A DNA stretch of 64,000 nucleotides from Mesorhizobium ciceri WSM4083 (GCF_000519305.1 NZ_KI912610.1:527948-591947), one strand, 5' to 3'. Shown: positions 16,658-25,408, numbered from the stretch's first letter. The notes: generated by a model from the sequence alone, not told the origin. Numbers and translations are program-made.

Positions 16658-17503
16658 CTATGCAAGCCGTTCCGCATGCCATCTCAGATGGTCGTCCATG
16701 AATGTCGAAATGAAGAAGTACGAATGGTCGTATCCGTCCTGCATGCGCAACGTCAGCGGAATGCCGGCTTTGGTGCAGGCGGCCTCCAATAGCCAGGATC
16801 TCAGCCCGTCATTCAGGAACCCGTCCGATGTTCCCTGATCGACGAGAAATTCCGGGAAGCGGCGCCCGTCTTCAACAAGCGAAGTAGCGTCATAGGTCCG
16901 CCACGCGGCCTCATCCATGCCGAGGTATTTTTCAAAAGCCGGCCTTGACCAGCCGGCAGTGCTTGGCTGCACGATCGGCGCGAAGGCCGAGCAGCTCCTG
17001 AACCGCTCCGGGTTTTTCAGGGCGATCGTCAGTGCACCATGCCCGCCCATCGAATGGCCCGTTATGGCTTGGCGTGACATGTCTGCCGGAAAATTCGCTG
17101 CTATCAACGCCGGCAGTTCCTCGACGATGTAGGAATACATGCGATAGTTCTTCGCATAAGGCTCCTGCGTTGCATCAAGATAGAAGCCGGCGCCGCTGCC
17201 AAACTGCCAATTGCCCTTGTCATCAGGGATGTCGGCGCCACGCGGACTGGTGTCCGGACAGACAACGATCAGGCCCAGTTCGGCGGCCATGCGCCTGTAT
17301 CCCCCTTTGTCCATGACATTTTGATGAGTGCAGGTCAGCCCCGACAGATGCCACACCACCGGGCAAGGCGATTCCTCAGCCTGTGGAGGCACGAAAACGG
17401 CAAACGTCATGTCGCAGGAGCAACCCGTCGACAGGTGCGAATAGACGCCCTGCACCCCGCCACGGGATTTTGCCTGAGAGATGGTCTTCATCGGTTCCGG
17501 CAT
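16658..17503 (-). CDS. fghA: S-formylglutathione hydrolase
   Basis: Esterase D-type serine hydrolase of 281 residues that splits S-formylglutathione into formate and glutathione, the last step of glutathione-dependent formaldehyde oxidation. The nucleophile Ser151 is in GHSMGG, Asp is in FLVDQGTSDGFL and His in YDHSYFF; the HLSGLTCTHQN oxyanion motif is typical of the family. The ATG at 17503 follows GGAGGGGG. It is the last gene of a minus-strand series starting with the N-demethylase oxygenases, where it would clear formaldehyde released by demethylation. Confidence 0.93.
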   Translation of the reverse strand: MPEPMKTISQAKSRGGVQGVYSHLSTGCSCDMTFAVFVPPQAEESPCPVVWHLSGLTCTHQNVMDKGGYRRMAAELGLIVVCPDTSPRGADIPDDKGNWQFGSGAGFYLDATQEPYAKNYRMYSYIVEELPALIAANFPADMSRQAITGHSMGGHGALTIALKNPERFRSCSAFAPIVQPSTAGWSRPAFEKYLGMDEAAWRTYDATSLVEDGRRFPEFLVDQGTSDGFLNDGLRSWLLEAACTKAGIPLTLRMQDGYDHSYFFISTFMDDHLRWHAERLA

Positions 17504-17716
17504 ATTCCCCCTCCGCAGATTTCAAACGCCAATGGGCCGGCGTCTACGGCATCGACCCTGATCGCGGCAATCCGCGCGGATCCGGTGTAGGTCGAATCGA
17601 CCGGCGGCACAGGCATCCGGAATGCCGATCGCGCCGCCGGCCTAACGCCCAATGTCGGGGAGGCACAGTATTTTGGGAACACAGAGCCTTCGACGCGGGC
17701 GGATCTTGTGAGCCGG

Positions 17717-18844
17717 TCAGTAAACCACGACGCTGCGAATGCTCTCACCGGCATGCATGAGGTCGAAACCCCTATTGATGTCCTCGAGCTTCAGCGTGTG
17801 AGTGATCATCGGATCGATCTGGATCTTGCCGTCCATGTACCAGTCGACAATCCTGGGCACGTCGGTGCGGCCGCGCGCGCCACCGAAGGCGGTGCCCATC
17901 CAGGTGCGTCCGGTGACCAGCTGGAACGGCCGTGTCGAGATCTCCTGGCCGGCACCGGCGACACCGATGACGACCGACTTGCCCCAGCCGCGATGCGAGG
18001 CTTCCAGCGCCTGACGCATCACCTTGGTGCTGCCGGTGCAGTCGAATGTGTAGTCGGCGCCGCCGATCTGGTCGGCGCCACGCTTGGTCATGTTGACGAG
18101 GTAGGGCACGACATCGCCGTCGATCTCCTTCGGATTGACGAAATGCGTCATGCCGAACCGCTCGCCCCACTCCTTCTTGTCGTTGTTCAAATCGACGCCG
18201 ATGATCATGTCGGCGCCGGCAAGCTTCAGGCCCTGGATGACATTGAGGCCGATGCCGCCGAGACCGAAGACGACCGCGGTGGCGCCGATCTCGACCTTGG
18301 CGGTGTTGATCACAGCACCGATGCCGGTGGTGACGCCGCAGCCGATGTAGCAGATCTTGTCGAAGGGCGCGTCGGGATTGACCTTGGCCAGAGCGATCTC
18401 GGGCAGCACGGTGAAGTTGGAGAAAGTCGAGCAGCCCATGTAGTGAAAGATCTTGTCCTTGCCGATCGAGAAGCGCGACGAGCCGTCCGGCATCAGGCCT
18501 TGCCCCTGCGTCGCGCGAATGGCCGTGCAAAGATTGGTTTTTCGCGACAGGCAGGAATGGCACTGGCGGCATTCGGGCGTGTAGAGCGGGATGACGTGGT
18601 CGCCCTTCTTGAGCGAGGTGACGCCCTTGCCGATATCGACGACGACGCCGGCGCCCTCATGGCCGAGGATGGCTGGAAACAGGCCTTCCGGATCGGCGCC
18701 CGACAGCGTGAATTCGTCGGTGTGGCAGATGCCTGTCGCCTTGATCTCGACCAGCACTTCGCCCTCACGCGGCCCGTCGAGGTCGACCTCCATGATCTCC
18801 AGCGGCTTTCCGGCGGCGACAGCGACAGCGGCGCGGGTTTTCAT
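17717..18844 (-). CDS. frmA: S-(hydroxymethyl)glutathione dehydrogenase (class III alcohol dehydrogenase)
   Basis: Zinc-dependent MDR enzyme of 375 residues that oxidises the formaldehyde-glutathione adduct to S-formylglutathione with NAD. The catalytic zinc ligands are in GICHTDEF and GHEGAG, the structural zinc cysteines in CRQCHSCLSRKTNLC, and the Rossmann glycines in VFGLGGIGLNVIQG. Length and sequence are those of class III ADH. It lies between the GST and fghA on the same strand, 57 bp after the GST gene start-to-stop order, with a 213-bp gap before fghA. Its place in the demethylase series is functionally meaningful because N-demethylation yields formaldehyde. Confidence 0.95.
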   Translation of the reverse strand: MKTRAAVAVAAGKPLEIMEVDLDGPREGEVLVEIKATGICHTDEFTLSGADPEGLFPAILGHEGAGVVVDIGKGVTSLKKGDHVIPLYTPECRQCHSCLSRKTNLCTAIRATQGQGLMPDGSSRFSIGKDKIFHYMGCSTFSNFTVLPEIALAKVNPDAPFDKICYIGCGVTTGIGAVINTAKVEIGATAVVFGLGGIGLNVIQGLKLAGADMIIGVDLNNDKKEWGERFGMTHFVNPKEIDGDVVPYLVNMTKRGADQIGGADYTFDCTGSTKVMRQALEASHRGWGKSVVIGVAGAGQEISTRPFQLVTGRTWMGTAFGGARGRTDVPRIVDWYMDGKIQIDPMITHTLKLEDINRGFDLMHAGESIRSVVVY

Positions 18845-18901
18845 TTTTTCTCTCCCACAACTTTATTTTGCCGGGCCATAGCGCGGCTCTTTGTGATCAG
18901 A

Positions 18902-19552
18902 TTATGCGGCGATCTTGCCGGGGCCAGCGGGGAACACGCCCGACATCACCGTAAAGCCCTTGATGCGTTTCACGCGATCGCACCAGCGCCGAATTGCCGG
19001 ATAGTCCTGGCGCGGAATACCGCCTTCCTCCGACAGGATGATGTAAGGAAAACAGGCGATGTCGGCGATGGTCGGGTGAGTGGCCGAACAGATCCAGTTG
19101 CGGCCCTGCTGTTCGCCGAACCACAGATGTTCGTCGAGGATACGGAATAGCCGGTGCGCGCCGGCGCGGGCTGCGTCGATGTCGAAATCGTAGAACAGCG
19201 CATCGTGCAATCGCGCAGCCGACGATGTCGACGTGATGCCGTCGGCGAAGGCCAGCCACTGGCTGATTTCCCCGAGCAGGGCCGGATTGTCCCTGGAATA
19301 CCAGGTGGCGGATGGGTCGTATTTCGAAGCGAGATAGACCAGGATTGCCTGGGCATCGCGCAGGATTAGCCCGTCATCCTCGATGACCGGCAGTTGGCCG
19401 AGCGGATTGAGCTTCAGGAACCACTCCGACTTGTGTTCGCGTCCAGGATAGAAGTCGACCGGCACGGTCTTGTACTCAATGCCGAGAAAGCTCATCAGCA
19501 AGCGCAGCTTGTAGCAATTGCCGGACAGTTCGTAGTCGTAAAGCGTAATCAT
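18902..19552 (-). CDS. Glutathione S-transferase-like protein (NdmE-like candidate)
   Basis: GST-fold protein of 216 residues. The N-terminal thioredoxin domain begins MITLYDYELSGNCYKLRLLM and holds the cis-Pro stretch NPLGQLPVIEDDG; the helical C-terminal domain has the N-capping-type motif HPTIADIACFPY. It directly follows the reductase gene (9 bp apart). In the Pseudomonas putida CBB5 caffeine pathway a GST-like protein, NdmE, is a structural partner that keeps the Rieske-less oxygenase NdmC and reductase NdmD in a complex. The same arrangement here suggests that role, but ordinary GST chemistry (for example with formaldehyde-glutathione) is not excluded. Confidence 0.8.
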   Translation of the reverse strand: MITLYDYELSGNCYKLRLLMSFLGIEYKTVPVDFYPGREHKSEWFLKLNPLGQLPVIEDDGLILRDAQAILVYLASKYDPSATWYSRDNPALLGEISQWLAFADGITSTSSAARLHDALFYDFDIDAARAGAHRLFRILDEHLWFGEQQGRNWICSATHPTIADIACFPYIILSEEGGIPRQDYPAIRRWCDRVKRIKGFTVMSGVFPAGPGKIAA

Positions 19553-19561
19553 CGGCAGCTC

Positions 19562-21328
19562 CTAGATGTCCAGCACGAGGCGCGCCGACTTGGCGCGCGA
19601 AACGCAGGTCATGATCTTGGTTCCGGCCTTCCTCTCGGCATCGTTGAGGTAGACGTCCTGATGGTCCGGCTCGCCCTCGATCACTGTCGCCACACAGGTA
19701 CCGCAGGCGCCTTGCTCGCAGGATGACGGAACGTCGATGCCACTTTCGCGCATGACCTGCATGATAGTCTTGCCCGCCGGCACCTGAAGCGTGACGCAGG
19801 AGCGCGCCAGCGCTACCTCGAAGCTCGAACTGTCGTCGATCTTGTTGGTGTTCTTGAAATACTCGAAATGGACAGCGGCATCCGGCCAGCCCTGATCGGC
19901 CGCTATCTTGCGCGCAGCCTCCAGCATTGGTCCGGGACCGCAGATGTAGAGATGCATGCCATTGCGGTAAGCGGCGAGAATCTGTCGAAGCTCGGCACCG
20001 GTCGCGTCAGGTGAGAGCCCAAGATGCGGTTTCAGCGCATCGCCGAGATGTTTCAGCCGATCGGCGAAAGCGAGGTGTTCTTCACCCTGTGCGAAATAAT
20101 GAAGCTCATGCGTCAGTTCCTGGTTCTTCAATGCCTGGGCCATGGCGAGCAGCGGCGTGATGCCGATGCCGCCGGCGACGAACAGCGTCTTGATCGCATC
20201 GCGGCGCAGCGGGAAGTTGTTGCGCGGCTCGGAAATCGCCAGCACGTCGCCTTCGCGCACTGTCTCGTGCATGCATTTCGAGCCGCCTTTCGAATCCCGC
20301 TCCAGCTTGACGCCGATGACGAAGCTGTCGGTTTCACCGGGGCCGTTGGTGATCGAATACTGCCTGACCTCGCCATTGGGCATATGGACGTCGATATGGG
20401 CACCAGGCTGGAAGGTCGGAAGGATGCCCTTGATCGGGCGAAGCTCGAAACCGGCGATGCCGTCAGCGGTCTGCCATTTCCTGGCCACGCTGACTCGCAG
20501 CGCCGCCTTGCGACCATGCGTGGTCATTTCCGGCATCTCGGCGAGTTCGGCCGACACCCTTTCGTAGATCGGTTCGATAGGGGTGGGCGCAGGCGCACTT
20601 GCCGCTTCGCGCTCGACCTCATCGCGCAGCCTGGAAAGCCGTTCATTGTGATGACGCAGGATGGCGAGGCGCGCGGCCCCTTCGGCCTCCTGATCGAGAA
20701 CCCCGCGGATCACCGAGCGGTTTGAATCCACTGGCTGAACGAAGAACACGCCGTGCGTCTCGGCACCTCCAGCGCGCGAATGCAGCGCCACGACAAAATC
20801 CCGCGCGGCCTCGATGACGGTTTGCGCGCCCCCGCCATCAATCGCCGCATTGGGTTGGAAGCGATAGGCCTTCAGTCTCTCGATGACTTTGTCGGCCGGC
20901 GCGTCGACCGGAATTCCGCGCAAGGCGAGCAGCTTGCCTTCGGCCAGTGCGGCAACATCGGGTACTTCGCCGCGTGGCTCTTCCGAGGACCAGACCAGGC
21001 CGTAGCGCTCGACCGCCGGGAAGGTGCGATTGGTGATGGTGCGGGCCGGTGCGTCGGCCGGATGCGCCGGAATATAGGTGCAGCCGGCGGTGCGGTTCGA
21101 ATAACGCCAGCCGTGATACTGGCATTTCAGCTCACGCCCATCATTGATGCCGATCGACAGCCTGACGCCGCGATGCAGGCAACGGTTCTCCCAGATGTTG
21201 ACGTAACCGTCGTCGGCCCGCCACACGGCAAATTCCCGGCCGAGCAGCTGGCCATGGAAAACATGGCGGAACGGCAGGTCATGGGCAGCAGCGATCGGAT
21301 GCCACTGGCTTTTGGCTACTTCCAGCAT
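19562..21328 (-). CDS. NdmD-type reductase: Rieske domain fused to FMN/NAD reductase and plant-type ferredoxin
   Basis: Multi-cofactor protein of 588 residues. Residues 1-110 form a Rieske [2Fe-2S] domain with ligands Cys50/His52 (CLH) and Cys69/His72 (CQYH). From about 265 to 500 there is a phthalate-dioxygenase-reductase module with the flavin motif RQYSITNGPG and NAD motifs GGIGITPLL and CGPGPM. From 503 to the end is a plant-type ferredoxin with Cys537, Cys542, Cys545 and Cys575. An N-terminal Rieske centre on a reductase is rare and is the hallmark of caffeine-demethylase reductase NdmD, which feeds oxygenases lacking their own cluster. The neighbouring oxygenases lack it. The ATG at 21328 aligns with the Rieske start. 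Confidence 0.85.
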   Translation of the reverse strand: MLEVAKSQWHPIAAAHDLPFRHVFHGQLLGREFAVWRADDGYVNIWENRCLHRGVRLSIGINDGRELKCQYHGWRYSNRTAGCTYIPAHPADAPARTITNRTFPAVERYGLVWSSEEPRGEVPDVAALAEGKLLALRGIPVDAPADKVIERLKAYRFQPNAAIDGGGAQTVIEAARDFVVALHSRAGGAETHGVFFVQPVDSNRSVIRGVLDQEAEGAARLAILRHHNERLSRLRDEVEREAASAPAPTPIEPIYERVSAELAEMPEMTTHGRKAALRVSVARKWQTADGIAGFELRPIKGILPTFQPGAHIDVHMPNGEVRQYSITNGPGETDSFVIGVKLERDSKGGSKCMHETVREGDVLAISEPRNNFPLRRDAIKTLFVAGGIGITPLLAMAQALKNQELTHELHYFAQGEEHLAFADRLKHLGDALKPHLGLSPDATGAELRQILAAYRNGMHLYICGPGPMLEAARKIAADQGWPDAAVHFEYFKNTNKIDDSSSFEVALARSCVTLQVPAGKTIMQVMRESGIDVPSSCEQGACGTCVATVIEGEPDHQDVYLNDAERKAGTKIMTCVSRAKSARLVLDI

Positions 21329-21351
21329 TCGTCGTCTCCAAAAATGTCTTG

Positions 21352-22245
21352 TCAGGCCGCGACCGGAATGACGCCGTAGGTGATGCCCTTCTGGCTGAGC
21401 CATCGCCTGTAGGCGATGGCCGACTTGTCGGCGCGGATTGGGGTCTCGGCGCGCGGATCCAGCGGCAGGCGCTTTGGCACCTGGTTTTCCAGGATCGGCT
21501 TGTCCTGGCCGAAGATCGTCTGCTGAAAGCGCTTGATGACCTTGTCTTCATTGTCTTCATCAAGCACGCAAAGCAGCATGTGGGCGCGCACGTGCTCCTG
21601 ATCGACCGGCTGCAGGAAGACGGCAATGACATCGCGTCGGGCCTCGTCGACCGGGCTCGATTTGTAGAGCACCGAGCAATAGGGATGCGGCACGCGATAG
21701 ACGTAGTCGACATCGGCTCCGCCATCGGACGCGGTCGAAGCCATCGGCTGGAAGAAGCGACAACGTGTGGCCAGGATCTCGTCGCGATCGACGGAGATCT
21801 CGACATCATATTCCTTGACTTCGGTGTGCGGCTCGACGCCGAGAATATCGGTGTGCACATAGGGGAAGTGACCCATGTCGAGAAAATTCTCGATGGCACG
21901 CGGGGCCGAGACGTTGACGCCAAACGTTGCCGCATTGAGCTTGCGGCGGTCAGGCTCCTCATATTCCGGGATCGGGAAAAGATCGGCGGGCGGTGAGCCG
22001 AGCGAGGTCCAGACATAGCCGTAGGTGCTTCTTGCCGGCAGCCTGTCGGCGGCTGAAATTTGACCAACCCCTTGTGCACCCGGACGCGAGCGCCAGACGA
22101 CGGGCTCGCCATCCGCATTGAACGCGAAGCTGAGGCGCTCCTCGAGCAGAACGGTTTCCTGGACGCCGCCAGGTGCAGCCTCGGCGATCGCCCCTATCGG
22201 ATGCCAAAGATTGAGGATCACGGGATCAGAGCATTTTGTCATCAT
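21352..22245 (-). CDS. Rieske-less mononuclear-iron oxygenase (NdmC-like N-demethylase candidate), copy 2
   Basis: Ring-hydroxylating-oxygenase-type alpha protein of 297 residues. The catalytic iron site is intact: Asp123, His126 and His131 in ENFLDMGHFPYVHT. The N-terminal part keeps the Rieske-fold lead-in (NLWHPIGA...FNADGEPVVW), but the C-x-H and C-x2-H ligands are deleted, and VVW is followed after about 25 residues by YGYVWTSLG. It therefore needs electrons from another protein's Rieske centre, as NdmC does. The start at 22245 has an AAGGGG site and aligns with its paralogue; an ATG at 22275, overlapping the previous stop as TGATG, is the alternative. Confidence 0.82.
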   Translation of the reverse strand: MMTKCSDPVILNLWHPIGAIAEAAPGGVQETVLLEERLSFAFNADGEPVVWRSRPGAQGVGQISAADRLPARSTYGYVWTSLGSPPADLFPIPEYEEPDRRKLNAATFGVNVSAPRAIENFLDMGHFPYVHTDILGVEPHTEVKEYDVEISVDRDEILATRCRFFQPMASTASDGGADVDYVYRVPHPYCSVLYKSSPVDEARRDVIAVFLQPVDQEHVRAHMLLCVLDEDNEDKVIKRFQQTIFGQDKPILENQVPKRLPLDPRAETPIRADKSAIAYRRWLSQKGITYGVIPVAA

Positions 22246-22274
22246 ATTACCCCTTGAATGCCCCTCGGACGTCA

Positions 22275-23132
22275 TCAGGCTTGTGCCGGTATCGCGCCAT
22301 AGGTGACGGCACGGTCACGCAGCCAGCGCCGATAGGAAACCGAGACGGCATCGGCACGGATCGGTGTCTCGGCGCGCGGATCGAGCGGCAGACGCTTGGG
22401 GACCTGGTTCTCCAGGATCGGCTTGTCCTGGGCAAAGATCAATTGCATGAAACTGCGCACCGTCGCCGCGTCCATGCCTTCCTTGAGATAGCAGAGATAG
22501 GGATGCGCGACGCAGTTCTCTTCGTCGACCGGCTGCACGAACAGCGTGATGACATCCAGCCTGTCCTTCTGGATCGGATTGCTCTTGTAAAGCGCCACCG
22601 TGTAGGGCCGGATCACCTTGTAGATGTACTCGACGACAAACCCTTCCTTTGCGGTCGGCGACGCGATGGGCTGGTAGAATTTGCACTCGGTCGCCAGCAC
22701 CTCGTCCTGAGGCGTGATTTCCACCTTGTAAGGGACCACTTCCGTATGCGGCTCCTCACCGAGCCAGCCGGTGTGGATGAAAGGGAAATGCCCCATGTCG
22801 AGAAAATTCTCGACGGCGCGAAGGCCCGACACCTTGACCGCGATCGACCCACCATTGACCAAGTGCCGATCCGCCTCATTGGCCTCGGGAATGTAGATGA
22901 TGTCGCGCCAGGGCCTGTCCAGGCAGGTCCAGATGAAGCCATAGCGCTCGGCACTGTTCAGCGTGGCGCCCGTATCGCTGCGAATGACTTCGATCTTGTT
23001 TGAGCGTGCGTGAACGGCGAGATCGACCCCGAGCAGGCGTGTCGCAAATGGCGTGTCCTGGCTGAGCGATTCCTGGTCCGCGACGATATGCCAGTCGTTA
23101 AGAAGCTCGCGGTCAACGCAACGGGTTGCCAT
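22275..23132 (-). CDS. Rieske-less mononuclear-iron oxygenase (NdmC-like N-demethylase candidate), copy 1
   Basis: Oxygenase alpha-type protein of 285 residues, first gene of the minus-strand demethylase series. The iron ligands Asp112, His115 and His120 are in ENFLDMGHFPFIHT. As in its neighbour, the Rieske cluster ligands are missing: VIRSDTGATLNSAERYGFIW stands where the two ligand loops should be. It shares the C-terminal block KPILENQVPKRLPLDPRAET with copy 2, so the pair arose by duplication and has diverged elsewhere, which suggests different substrates, regiospecificity or a heteromer. The ATG at 23132 follows GGGAGGGAAG. Substrate inferred only from context. Confidence 0.82.
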   Translation of the reverse strand: MATRCVDRELLNDWHIVADQESLSQDTPFATRLLGVDLAVHARSNKIEVIRSDTGATLNSAERYGFIWTCLDRPWRDIIYIPEANEADRHLVNGGSIAVKVSGLRAVENFLDMGHFPFIHTGWLGEEPHTEVVPYKVEITPQDEVLATECKFYQPIASPTAKEGFVVEYIYKVIRPYTVALYKSNPIQKDRLDVITLFVQPVDEENCVAHPYLCYLKEGMDAATVRSFMQLIFAQDKPILENQVPKRLPLDPRAETPIRADAVSVSYRRWLRDRAVTYGAIPAQA

Positions 23133-23204
23133 CGGCTTCCCTCCCAACTCGGCTAGCCCTTCACAATGAACCTAGCCCAACGTCTCGACATAACGAGATC
23201 ACAA

Positions 23205-23219
23205 GATTGGATACCAATC
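23205..23219. promoter_or_regulatory. Candidate GntR/FCD operator
   Basis: Perfect dyad GATTGG-ATA-CCAATC in the divergent region between the oxygenase operon and the GntR gene. TTGG-N-CCAA-type dyads are typical of FCD-class GntR regulators such as PdhR and LldR. A second dyad, TCTCG-ACATAA-CGAGA, lies at 23183-23198. Confidence 0.55.
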
Positions 23220-23363
23220 AATATTTTTTTGTCATTCAAAATCCTTTTTTGTGTTGACAGATTAAGGTGATTGAATTCCGATATGGGAAAGCTGAACCTG
23301 GGATATGTCGCACCCCGACAGGGCATAGTCCTATAACGAAAGCCTGCTGATGATGTCGTCGAA

Positions 23364-24221
23364 GTGGCGGAGGACCGCGCCTTGAGCAGCCGCTCCCAGA
23401 CGATCGCGGACACGCTGACCCGCGCCATCATCGACCATCGGCTGGTGCCCGGCTGCAAGCTCGGTGAACGCGAACTCTCTGAAATATTCAACGTCAGCCG
23501 CATCGTGGTGCGCCAGGCCTTGATCCGGCTCGCCGACGACGGGCTGGCGCAGATCGAACGCAACCGCGGCGCCTTTGTCGCCAAGCCGAGCATGCAGGAA
23601 GCGATGGAGATCTACGATGCCCTGACGCTCGTCGAGCAAGGCGTTGCGGCGCAGCTCAGCGATCGGCTTGGCCCGGCCGGCTGGGCCGAACTGCGCCAGC
23701 ATGTCGAACGGCAGCGGCAGGCGGTGGCTGTCGGCAACGATGCGCTGGCGGACGTGCTCGGCCAGGAATTCCACACCGTGTTCGTGCGCCTCAGCCGCAA
23801 CAAGGTCATGCAGGAAATCCACGCCCAGCTGGTGCGCCGCACGACGCTACTGCGCTCGCTCATCACCGCCGATTTCGACTATTGCAATCTGCTGGACGAC
23901 CACTCGCGGGTCGTCGATCTGCTGGAAAAGGGCCGCCTGAAACAGGCCATGGACCTGATAGACAGCCACCATCGCGCGGTGGTGCGGGGCTACATCATGG
24001 ATCGCGAAGTGTTTCCGGAGATGACGCCAGCCGAAGCGTTGGCGCCTTATCTCGACGGCAGGACCGACGGCGCAACTGTGCCGGTTGCGCCAAGAAAACC
24101 AGCCAACGCATCAGGGAGTGGCGGTAGCACGGCGCATGTGCACGTCCATCTCCCCAAAATAGACCGGGCACCGACAAGCCGGGCGTCAACAAAAAAAACC
24201 AACAGAGGGTTACCATCATGA
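23364..24221 (+). CDS. GntR/FCD-family transcriptional regulator of the demethylase-transport island
   Basis: Regulator of 285 residues: an N-terminal GntR winged helix (LGERELSEIFNVSRIVVRQA, then IERNRGAFVAKPS) and a C-terminal all-helical FCD ligand domain (about 90-230) with an acidic/His set (DVLGQEFH, then DDHSRVVDLL, then DSHHRAVV) that usually binds a metal and a small carboxylate-like effector. A Pro/Ser-rich tail of about 50 residues is longer than normal. Start is GTG at 23364; a TTG at 23382 is possible. Its stop overlaps the next gene's ATG as ATGA, so it is translated with the transporter and is divergent from the oxygenases it probably controls. Confidence 0.87.
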   Translation: MAEDRALSSRSQTIADTLTRAIIDHRLVPGCKLGERELSEIFNVSRIVVRQALIRLADDGLAQIERNRGAFVAKPSMQEAMEIYDALTLVEQGVAAQLSDRLGPAGWAELRQHVERQRQAVAVGNDALADVLGQEFHTVFVRLSRNKVMQEIHAQLVRRTTLLRSLITADFDYCNLLDDHSRVVDLLEKGRLKQAMDLIDSHHRAVVRGYIMDREVFPEMTPAEALAPYLDGRTDGATVPVAPRKPANASGSGGSTAHVHVHLPKIDRAPTSRASTKKTNRGLPS

Positions 24222-25312
24222 ACGATCTGACAAGACGCAATTTCCTCAAATACAGCGGCGCGCTCGGCGCTGCGCTCGGCACCGGAGGACTGACAACGAT
24301 CGCGCGCGCCCAGGAGGTGCTGAAGATCGGTGCCGTCTATGTCTCGCCGGTCGCCGAGATCGGCTGGACCAAGCAGCACAGCCTCGGTGTCGACGCCATC
24401 AAGGCCGCGTTCGGCGACAAGGTCGAGCTCACCGTCATTGACAACATCTTCATGCCGCAAGATGCGGAGCGCATTTTTCGCGAGCTGGCCAGCGCCGGCA
24501 ACAAATTGATCTTCGGCACCAGTTTCTCGCACGGCACCCCGATGCAGAAGGTGGCGCCGCGCTTTCCGAAGGTCGCCTTCGAACATTGCTCCGGCATCGT
24601 CCACCTCGCCAATCTAGGCACCTTTGAAGCCAAATATTACGAGGGCACTTTCGTCGCCGGCGCGGCCGGCGGCTACATGTCGAAATCAGGCAAGATCGGC
24701 TTCATCGGCGGCTTCCCGATTCCGGATATCGTCGGCCCGGCCAACGCGCTGCTGCTCGGTGCGCAAAGCGTCAATCCGAACGCCACCTGCAACGCCATCT
24801 TCCTGAATTCCTGGTTCGATCCGGGCAAGGAGAAGGAGGCGGCCAAGACGCTGCTTTCGCAAGGCTGCGACGTCATCTGCTCGATGACCGACACGGCAAC
24901 CGGTGTCCAGGTCGCCGGCGAAGGCGGCGCCTGGTCGATCGGCTATGCCAGCGACATGGCGAAGTTCGCTTCGGGCAAACAGCTGACGTCATTCGTGCTC
25001 GACTGGACCAGCGATTATGTCGGCGCAGCCAAGGCTGTCGCTGCCGGCACCTGGAAGCCGGAAGTCCGTTGGGACGGACTGGCAGGGGGCGTCGTAAAGA
25101 TGGCGCCCTACAATGACGGCATACCGGCCGACACCAAGGCCAAGCTGAAGCAACTCGAGGCCGACATCGGCAGCGGCAAGGTACACCCCTATGGCGGCGA
25201 GCTGAAGGACCAGGACGGCAACGTCAAGGTCGCTGCAGGCTCGGTCTTGGCCGATGACGATGTTCGCGGCATGAACTGGTTCGTCAAGGGGATGATCGGC
25301 AAGCTGAGCTGA
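24218..25312 (+). CDS. BMP-family (PnrA/Med-type) ABC transporter substrate-binding protein
   Basis: Periplasmic binding protein of 364 residues. The N-terminus NDLTRRNFLKYSGALGAAL is a twin-arginine signal, followed by cleavage near ARAQ; Tat export suggests folding before export. The body is the basic-membrane-protein fold (SPVAEIGWTKQHSLGVDAIK, GTSFSHGTPMQKVA, GFIGGFPIPDIVGP), a family whose characterised members bind purine and pyrimidine nucleosides. Adjacent genes encode N-demethylase-like oxygenases, so an N-methylated purine or similar heterocycle is a sensible ligand (inference). A stable stem-loop follows before the ATPase gene. Confidence 0.88.
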   Translation: MNDLTRRNFLKYSGALGAALGTGGLTTIARAQEVLKIGAVYVSPVAEIGWTKQHSLGVDAIKAAFGDKVELTVIDNIFMPQDAERIFRELASAGNKLIFGTSFSHGTPMQKVAPRFPKVAFEHCSGIVHLANLGTFEAKYYEGTFVAGAAGGYMSKSGKIGFIGGFPIPDIVGPANALLLGAQSVNPNATCNAIFLNSWFDPGKEKEAAKTLLSQGCDVICSMTDTATGVQVAGEGGAWSIGYASDMAKFASGKQLTSFVLDWTSDYVGAAKAVAAGTWKPEVRWDGLAGGVVKMAPYNDGIPADTKAKLKQLEADIGSGKVHPYGGELKDQDGNVKVAAGSVLADDDVRGMNWFVKGMIGKLS

Positions 25313-25326
25313 GCGCCATCAAAGAA

Positions 25327-25363
25327 CAGGGAGACACCGGAGCCGACCTTCGGCGTCTCCCTG
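25327..25363 (+). other. Stem-loop between binding protein and ATPase genes
   Basis: Perfect 9-bp stem CAGGGAGAC / GTCTCCCTG with a 19-nt loop that can fold further (CCGA-CC-TTCGG), without a T run. Such hairpins often protect the upstream binding-protein mRNA and lower downstream expression. Confidence 0.6.
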
Positions 25364-25408
25364 CCTGGTTCCCGTCCAACCCCGCTTCACGCCACGGCAG
25401 GACCCGCC

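Noticed and set aside
17488..17754. 88-codon minus-strand open frame between frmA and fghA
   Set aside because: Overlaps both neighbouring genes, has no ribosome binding site or recognisable motif; the 213-bp gap is better seen as non-coding.
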